A stretch of 24,408 nt of DNA from positions 1 to 24,408 of the forward strand of contig NZ_DASYHS010000194.1 in NCBI RefSeq assembly GCF_035998295.1, read 5' to 3'. This document shows positions 23,245-24,408 of the stretch, piece by piece. Both the position numbers and the translations under genes were made by a program. The DNA is from DASYHS01 sp035998295. Its GTDB lineage: Bacteria > Pseudomonadota > Alphaproteobacteria > Azospirillales > Azospirillaceae. The notes under the pieces were generated by a model. It searched no databases and was not told the DNA's origin. It was given only the letters and a program-made list of their open reading frames with translations. Position 1 is the first letter of the stretch; the number at the start of each line of letters is the position of its first letter.

Positions 23245-23280
23245 CGGCGCGGCGGAAGGCCGAAGCCTCCCGCCGCGCCG
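23245..23280. terminator. Strong hairpin between DUF1513 gene and Mn catalase gene
   Basis: Eleven perfect pairs (23245-23255 with 23270-23280), one mismatch, then four more pairs closing a CGAA tetraloop. It lies between convergent genes 24 nt after the DUF1513 stop, so it probably serves both as terminator. No T-run is present. Confidence 0.6.
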
Positions 23281-23286
23281 AGGGCG

Positions 23287-24261
23287 TCAGGAGCGCTCGG
23301 CCGATTTCGGGCTCTGCAGGCTCTCCTGGGGATAGGTCGACCACTGGTTGTCGCCTTTCGGCATCGCGGACTTGACCTCCGTGCTGCGCTTGCGGCTCAT
23401 CTCCTTGTCGAGCTTGTGGGCCGCTTCCGGCGACTTGCCGGCGCCGACCACGGGCTTGTCGAGCTCGCCGCGGGTCTCGACGACCTGCTTCAGCGGGTCT
23501 TCGATGTATTCCCACTGCTCGCCGGTCGTCCAGGGCCCCTGCCCCTGGTTCCAGGGCCCGCGCGCATCCGTGCCGTTCGACATGTTGAAATAGGCATGGG
23601 TGAAGCGGGGATCGCCCTGCAGCACGCCGGGCGGGAAGTTCGGCTGGATGCTGTCGAGGGCCGCCTGGAACACCTGGAAGTGCGAGATCTCGCGCGTCAT
23701 CAGGAAGCCGAGGGTTTCCTTGACGTAGGGATCGTCGGTGAACTTCTGCAGGTACTCGTAGACGATCTTGGCCCGCGACTCCGCCGCGATGTCGGAACGC
23801 AGATCGACGGTGAGATCGCCGTTCGCGTTCACGTAGGCGCCCGACCAGGGCGTCCCCTGGCTGTCGGTGAGCTGCGGGTTGCCGCCGCTCAGGACCAGGA
23901 ACTGGGGATTCATGAGGGCCTGGTGGATCAGCTCCTCCTTGGGAGTCTTGCCGTCCATCATCTTCATGATCGGGTTGCTCTCGGCGGCGTTCTTCAGCTC
24001 GCCGTTGATGCCGTCGAGCAGCATGGTGATGGTGGCGCCGACGATCTCGAGGTGGCTCAGCTCCTCGGTCGCGATGTCCATCAGCATGTCGTACTTTTCG
24101 GGATAGGCCTGGCGTGCGCCGAAGGCCTGGACGAAATACTGCATGGCGGCCTTCAACTCGCCATTGCCGCCGCCGAACTGCTCGAGCAGCAGAGCCGCGA
24201 AGCGCGGGTCGGGATGCGAGACCCGGGCGTTGAACTGCAGTTCCTTGACGTGGTGGAACAC
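23287..24261 (-). CDS. Manganese (non-haem) catalase
   Basis: A 324-aa dimanganese catalase that splits hydrogen peroxide into water and oxygen. Ligand residues in the ferritin-like core are Glu35 (NGELKAAMQYF), Glu67 and His70 (ATEELSHLEIVG), Glu161 (DIAAESRAKIVYEY) and His194 (TREISHFQVFQ). The C-terminus is a charged, disordered tail (KLDKEMSRKRSTEVKSAMPKG...). The start is GTG 24261, fixed by a perfect AGGAGG 6 nt before it; an upstream TTG (24297) would place that site inside the gene. No cysteine-based or haem motif is present. It is convergent with the imelysin cassette. A GGAAC-type promoter candidate upstream suggests general-stress control. Confidence 0.95.
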   Translation of the reverse strand: MFHHVKELQFNARVSHPDPRFAALLLEQFGGGNGELKAAMQYFVQAFGARQAYPEKYDMLMDIATEELSHLEIVGATITMLLDGINGELKNAAESNPIMKMMDGKTPKEELIHQALMNPQFLVLSGGNPQLTDSQGTPWSGAYVNANGDLTVDLRSDIAAESRAKIVYEYLQKFTDDPYVKETLGFLMTREISHFQVFQAALDSIQPNFPPGVLQGDPRFTHAYFNMSNGTDARGPWNQGQGPWTTGEQWEYIEDPLKQVVETRGELDKPVVGAGKSPEAAHKLDKEMSRKRSTEVKSAMPKGDNQWSTYPQESLQSPKSAERS

Positions 24262-24267
24262 GGCTTT

Positions 24268-24273
24268 CCTCCT
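24268..24273 (-). promoter_or_regulatory. Shine-Dalgarno that fixes the GTG start of Mn catalase
   Basis: Minus-strand AGGAGG stands 6 nt upstream of GTG 24261, the family-typical N-terminus (FHHVKELQF). Confidence 0.8.
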
Positions 24274-24329
24274 GCTGTTTGCCGAACCTTCCGACAACAG
24301 GAGGCGGCAGCCCCGGTCATGCGAAAATG

Positions 24330-24356
24330 CACGGGATATCCGCCTGCGCCAGTTCC
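24330..24356 (-). promoter_or_regulatory. Candidate EcfG-type stress promoter of Mn catalase
   Basis: On the minus strand GGAAC (24352-24356) is followed after 18 nt by CGTG (24330-24333). The EcfG consensus is GGAAC, 16-17 nt, CGTT, so spacing and last base are slightly off. It lies about 69 nt before the start codon. Confidence 0.35.
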
Positions 24357-24408
24357 TTCGATATAACGGGGAAAGTTGCCGCCCCGGGCGGCCCGGCGGG
24401 GGGGGGGG

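Overview
The window is GC-rich DNA (roughly 70% by eye, with strong G/C preference at third codon positions) and fits an alphaproteobacterium, most likely of the Rhodospirillales (Azospirillum/Skermanella-like). The pointers are a GapR/DUF2312 protein, the rodA-mrdA-mreDCB and serB/miaA/ilvBNC neighbourhoods, and alphaproteobacterial-type SerB and IlvB motifs. No species can be named from sequence alone. All identities come from reading motifs; no database search was run.

Positions 1-5594 are the right end of an integrated mobile element (prophage or ICE-like). The genes all run on the + strand and are tightly packed: a truncated unknown gene, an XRE-HTH/ParB fusion, a 68-aa unknown, a GapR homologue, an 80-aa unknown, a 56-aa Cys4 mini-protein, a 112-aa unknown, a 154-aa unknown and a tyrosine integrase. 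Most junctions are TGATG, ATGA or GTGA overlaps. The integrase lies next to the 3' end of a minus-strand tRNA-Lys(CTT), the likely attachment site. The left end of the element is outside the window.

Positions 5595-11304 (minus strand) are the rod-shape and lateral cell-wall operon in the order mreB, mreC, mreD, mrdA (PBP2), rodA. tRNA-Lys lies downstream with its own candidate promoter. A 622-nt region without a convincing gene (11305-11926) separates mreB from a divergent ECF sigma factor that has no visible anti-sigma partner. This region holds two clear palindromes and two GGAACC motifs.

Positions 12608-17166 (minus strand) carry miaA, ilvB, ilvN and ilvC, i.e. tRNA isopentenylation followed by acetohydroxyacid synthase (large and small subunits) and ketol-acid reductoisomerase. 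GC-rich hairpins sit in both ilv gaps. serB (phosphoserine phosphatase) diverges from miaA.

Positions 18147-23221 (+ strand) hold a four-gene cassette behind a strong Fur-box-like palindrome: IrpA-type imelysin, di-haem DUF1111 oxidoreductase, a second imelysin without the family histidine, and a Tat-exported DUF1513 protein. It is probably a periplasmic, iron-responsive system of unknown mechanism. A strong hairpin separates it from a convergent manganese catalase (minus strand), which has a perfect Shine-Dalgarno before a GTG start and a GGAAC-type stress-promoter candidate. The window ends in a run of 11 G.
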